Below the pieces are notes generated by a model. It searched no databases. It was given only the letters and a program-made list of their open reading frames with translations, and was not told the origin of the DNA. Both the position numbers and the translations under genes were made by a program. DNA of 17,415 nucleotides from Flammeovirgaceae bacterium (GTDB lineage: Bacteria; Bacteroidota; Bacteroidia; Cytophagales; MED-G16), in the NCBI GenBank assembly GCA_002702205.1, contig NZYP01000057.1:8584-25998 (forward strand), written 5' to 3'. Below, one piece after another: positions 15,412 through 17,415 of this stretch. Positions within the stretch are counted from its first letter, which is position 1; each line of letters opens with the position of its first letter.

Positions 15412-16870
15412 AATAATAATACCCTAAAATAAGATATAGTATAGCAGATGTTATGCCGCATAGTCCTGCGTAAGGAATTTGTGTTTTGACATGGTCAATA
15501 TGATCACTTGCAGATGCCATTGAAGAAACTACAGATGAATCTGATATAGGTGAGCAATGATCTCCGAAAACTCCACCTCCTAAAGATGCAGCAATAGCCA
15601 ATGAGGGGTTTATACCAAGTTCATTTGAAATTGGAACAGCAATTGCAATCATTATAGCAAATGTGCCCCATGATGTACCTGTAGAAAATGAGATGAAACA
15701 ACTTGTAATGAAAAGTAGGAATGGGATTAATTCTGGGGAAATAATATTTTTTATAGAGTTTGACACATAAATACCAGTGCCAAGTTCATTACAAAGATTA
15801 CCAACAGCAAATGCTAAAAGAATAAGTATAGATAGCTGCATCATTCCTGACATTCCTTTGATAAGATAATTTATGGTCTCTCTCCCTGTCAATATCTTAT
15901 TTGATATATAATATATTGAAGAAACTAAAAGAGAAATAATTACTGAATAGAGAACTGATGATGAACCTGACGCATTCTTTATTATGCCGAAAAAAGATTT
16001 ATCCTCTAAATTTGGACTGTAACCAGTATAAAACAACATAAATAACATTCCTATTACCATTGTTAAAAGCGGAATAAACATATTCAAAGAATTTATTTTA
16101 ACTCCTTTTTTTGCTTTTAAAACTGTAATTTCTTCTGAGACCATAGGTATTGACCCATCATTAAACTTGTTTCCTTTCCTTGTTCTAAGCTCTGCTTTCT
16201 TCATTGGCCCAAAGTCTTTATCAAATAAAATCATGTAGAACAATAACATGATTACTAGAATTGGATAAAAATTATATTTCAATGCACTCACTAGTTCTTG
16301 AAAAGGATACTCTAATCCTTGGGTGATAAGAAGACCCATTATGAAGGCCCCCCAGCCATTAAATGGAATCAATAATTTTGATGGCGCAGAAGTTGAGTCA
16401 GCTATGTAGGCAAGTTTTTCTCTTGATATCTTTAGCTTGTCAAATATGGGCCTGTAAATTGTGCCAACCGTAAGAGCTGATATATTAGATTCAACAAATA
16501 AAGAAATTCCAGTAATCGAAGCAAAAATCTGAGCTTTTTTTCTACTGGTGGATATTTTATTTTCTGAAGTATCAAAATTATTTTTAACACTCCTTATGAA
16601 CCCTTCAACTCCACCACTTACCTGAATAAAAGCTATCAAGGAACCAACTAAAAATGTGAAGATAACAACTCGAGTACTTCCTGGATCAGAAAAAACATTT
16701 ACTATTCCCTCAATTGATAAAATAATTCCAGATAGAATATTAAAATTACCTACTATTAACCAACCTGAAAAAATTCCAATTAACAGGGAAACAATTACTT
16801 GTCTTGTTATAATTGCGAGCGATATTGCAATTAGTGGAGGAACTAAAGATAGAAATCCGTAACTTTCCAT
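15410..16870 (-). CDS. NhaC-family Na+/H+ antiporter
   Basis: This is a 486-residue inner-membrane protein with about 11-12 hydrophobic segments. It carries the NhaC-family signatures STSAPSKLLIPFNGWGAF (160-176), FSTGTSWGTFAIM (395-407) and GGGVFGDHCSPISDSSVVSS (431-450), followed by DHIDHVKTQIPYAG. NhaC proteins exchange internal sodium for protons. Close relatives exchange malate for lactate or carry other organic ions, so the exact ions are uncertain. A soluble loop at about 217-260 is basic and poorly conserved. A sodium-handling role would suit a marine bacterium. It diverges from the lipoprotein hydrolase gene across 40 nt and converges on xylA. Confidence 0.9.
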   Translation of the reverse strand: MESYGFLSLVPPLIAISLAIITRQVIVSLLIGIFSGWLIVGNFNILSGIILSIEGIVNVFSDPGSTRVVIFTFLVGSLIAFIQVSGGVEGFIRSVKNNFDTSENKISTSRKKAQIFASITGISLFVESNISALTVGTIYRPIFDKLKISREKLAYIADSTSAPSKLLIPFNGWGAFIMGLLITQGLEYPFQELVSALKYNFYPILVIMLLFYMILFDKDFGPMKKAELRTRKGNKFNDGSIPMVSEEITVLKAKKGVKINSLNMFIPLLTMVIGMLFMLFYTGYSPNLEDKSFFGIIKNASGSSSVLYSVIISLLVSSIYYISNKILTGRETINYLIKGMSGMMQLSILILLAFAVGNLCNELGTGIYVSNSIKNIISPELIPFLLFITSCFISFSTGTSWGTFAIMIAIAVPISNELGINPSLAIAASLGGGVFGDHCSPISDSSVVSSMASASDHIDHVKTQIPYAGLCGITSAILYLILGYYY

Positions 16871-16892
16871 ATGTCAATTATAGTTAAATTTG
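16864..16892 (+). promoter_or_regulatory. Candidate promoter of the lipoprotein hydrolase gene
   Basis: TAAATTTG at 16885-16892 is an exact match to TAnnTTTG. TTTC at 16864-16867, 17 nt upstream, is an imperfect -33 box and lies inside the first codons of the nhaC-like gene. The transcript would start near 16899-16902, about 10 nt ahead of the ATG at 16911. Confidence 0.42.
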
Positions 16893-16910
16893 TTTTCTAA
16901 AAATCAATTA

Positions 16911-17415
16911 ATGAAAAAACTTAGACTAATATTATTTATTTCATTATTTATATCCTCGTGTCAAAATGATGAAATAACTAGAGCCAAGCTAAATGATTTT
17001 TCAAAATTATTTACAGTTTCAAAAGATAATGTCGTAGAGATTGTTAGCAACTCAGAGTTTAGTAATATTATTGAATATTTAGAGCACGATATTTCAGTTT
17101 ATACAATTACGTATAATACAACATATCAGGGAAAACAAATTATTGCATCTGGTATGGTTGCATTTCCTGATACAGAACAGGGTATGCCTATGCTTAATTT
17201 TAATCATGGGACTACTTCTTTACATTCCGACGCTCCTACTGTAGACCTACTGCAATATAGTTTTTTTTCTAATGCAGCAAGTGCCGGATATATTTTAGTG
17301 ATACCAGATTACCTGGGTTTCGGCTCATCTGAAGACATAGTACACCCATACTATAGGTCAGATATTACTGGACAGACAGTGGTTGATATGTTAATTGCTA
17401 CAAAGGAATTAGCAA
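16911..17415 (+). CDS. Lipoprotein alpha/beta hydrolase (secretory lipase/esterase-like), 3' end cut off
   Basis: The ATG at 16911 opens a frame that runs off the right edge after 168 residues. The N-terminus MKKLRLILFISLFISSC is a lipoprotein signal peptide with the lipid-modified Cys17. The following QNDE puts acidic residues at +4 and +5, like the Bacteroidota lipoprotein export signal, so surface display is likely. Then come an ITYNTTYQGKQIIASGMVAF beta-rich start, NFNHGTTSLHSDAP (the HG of an oxyanion hole, about residue 100) and VIPDYLGFGSSEDIVHPYY. VVDMLIATKELA leads toward the expected nucleophile elbow, which is beyond the window. DYxGFGxS with HPY is typical of secretory lipase-like and related esterases. 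The catalytic Ser, Asp and His cannot be seen, and the substrate is unknown. Confidence 0.82.
   Translation, partial: MKKLRLILFISLFISSCQNDEITRAKLNDFSKLFTVSKDNVVEIVSNSEFSNIIEYLEHDISVYTITYNTTYQGKQIIASGMVAFPDTEQGMPMLNFNHGTTSLHSDAPTVDLLQYSFFSNAASAGYILVIPDYLGFGSSEDIVHPYYRSDITGQTVVDMLIATKELA

Noticed and set aside
1..17415. Mobile element, phage, defence island or CRISPR array
   Set aside because: No integrase, transposase, direct-repeat array, toxin-antitoxin pair or tRNA-anchored junction was found; all genes read as chromosomal.

Overview
This 17.4 kb window looks like a piece of a compact, AT-rich chromosome from a member of the Bacteroidota, most likely a marine flavobacterium. The guess rests on the Bacteroidota-type YebC start ([12 protein letters not shown]), a Bacteroidota-type xylulokinase motif (RAGDQPNN), start codons preceded by A/T-rich sequence rather than Shine-Dalgarno sites, several matches to the Bacteroidota -7 promoter element TAnnTTTG, and a lipoprotein whose Cys is followed by QNDE. 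No integrase, transposase, phage gene, tRNA, rRNA or CRISPR array is visible. Everything reads as ordinary chromosome with very tight spacing and frequent strand switches.

Layout, left to right. A truncated yebC (minus strand) diverges from guaA (GMP synthase). guaA is followed after 2 nt by a periplasmic protein with TPR-like repeats and a type 1 periplasmic-binding-protein fold. Converging on it is a three-gene minus-strand operon, nfeD-like protease, then kdsB, then sppA. Divergent from nfeD is a LysM protein with a degenerate RlpA-like barrel, followed by a cold-shock protein gene. pyrE converges on the cold-shock gene, and a Nudix hydrolase diverges from pyrE. Next is a minus-strand pair with overlapping ORFs: an AdiC/PotE-type permease, then a class V PLP enzyme that resembles cysteine desulfurases but lacks the catalytic Cys. 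Divergent from it is xylB-xylA (xylulokinase, xylose isomerase), ending in a recognisable intrinsic terminator. An NhaC-family antiporter gene lies beyond on the minus strand. Divergent from it is the 5' part of a lipoprotein alpha/beta hydrolase that runs off the right edge.

Functional themes. The left half is rich in cell-envelope functions: Kdo activation for LPS, two membrane Ser/Lys proteases of the ClpP/SppA clan, a LysM/double-psi barrel protein and an LpoA-like periplasmic protein. These sit among nucleotide biosynthesis (guaA, pyrE) and translation or RNA housekeeping genes (yebC, csp). The right half is nutrient use and transport: amino acid or amine exchange with a PLP enzyme, xylose entry into the pentose phosphate pathway, sodium/proton exchange and a probable surface hydrolase.

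I see no clear new defence or mobile system. The best candidates for novelty are the permease/pseudo-desulfurase pair, the non-catalytic-looking LysM/RlpA-like protein and the LpoA-like architecture of the gene behind guaA. The extreme gene packing is also notable: two convergent pairs share a TTAA palindrome as both stop codons, and one divergent pair has start codons only 12 nt apart.
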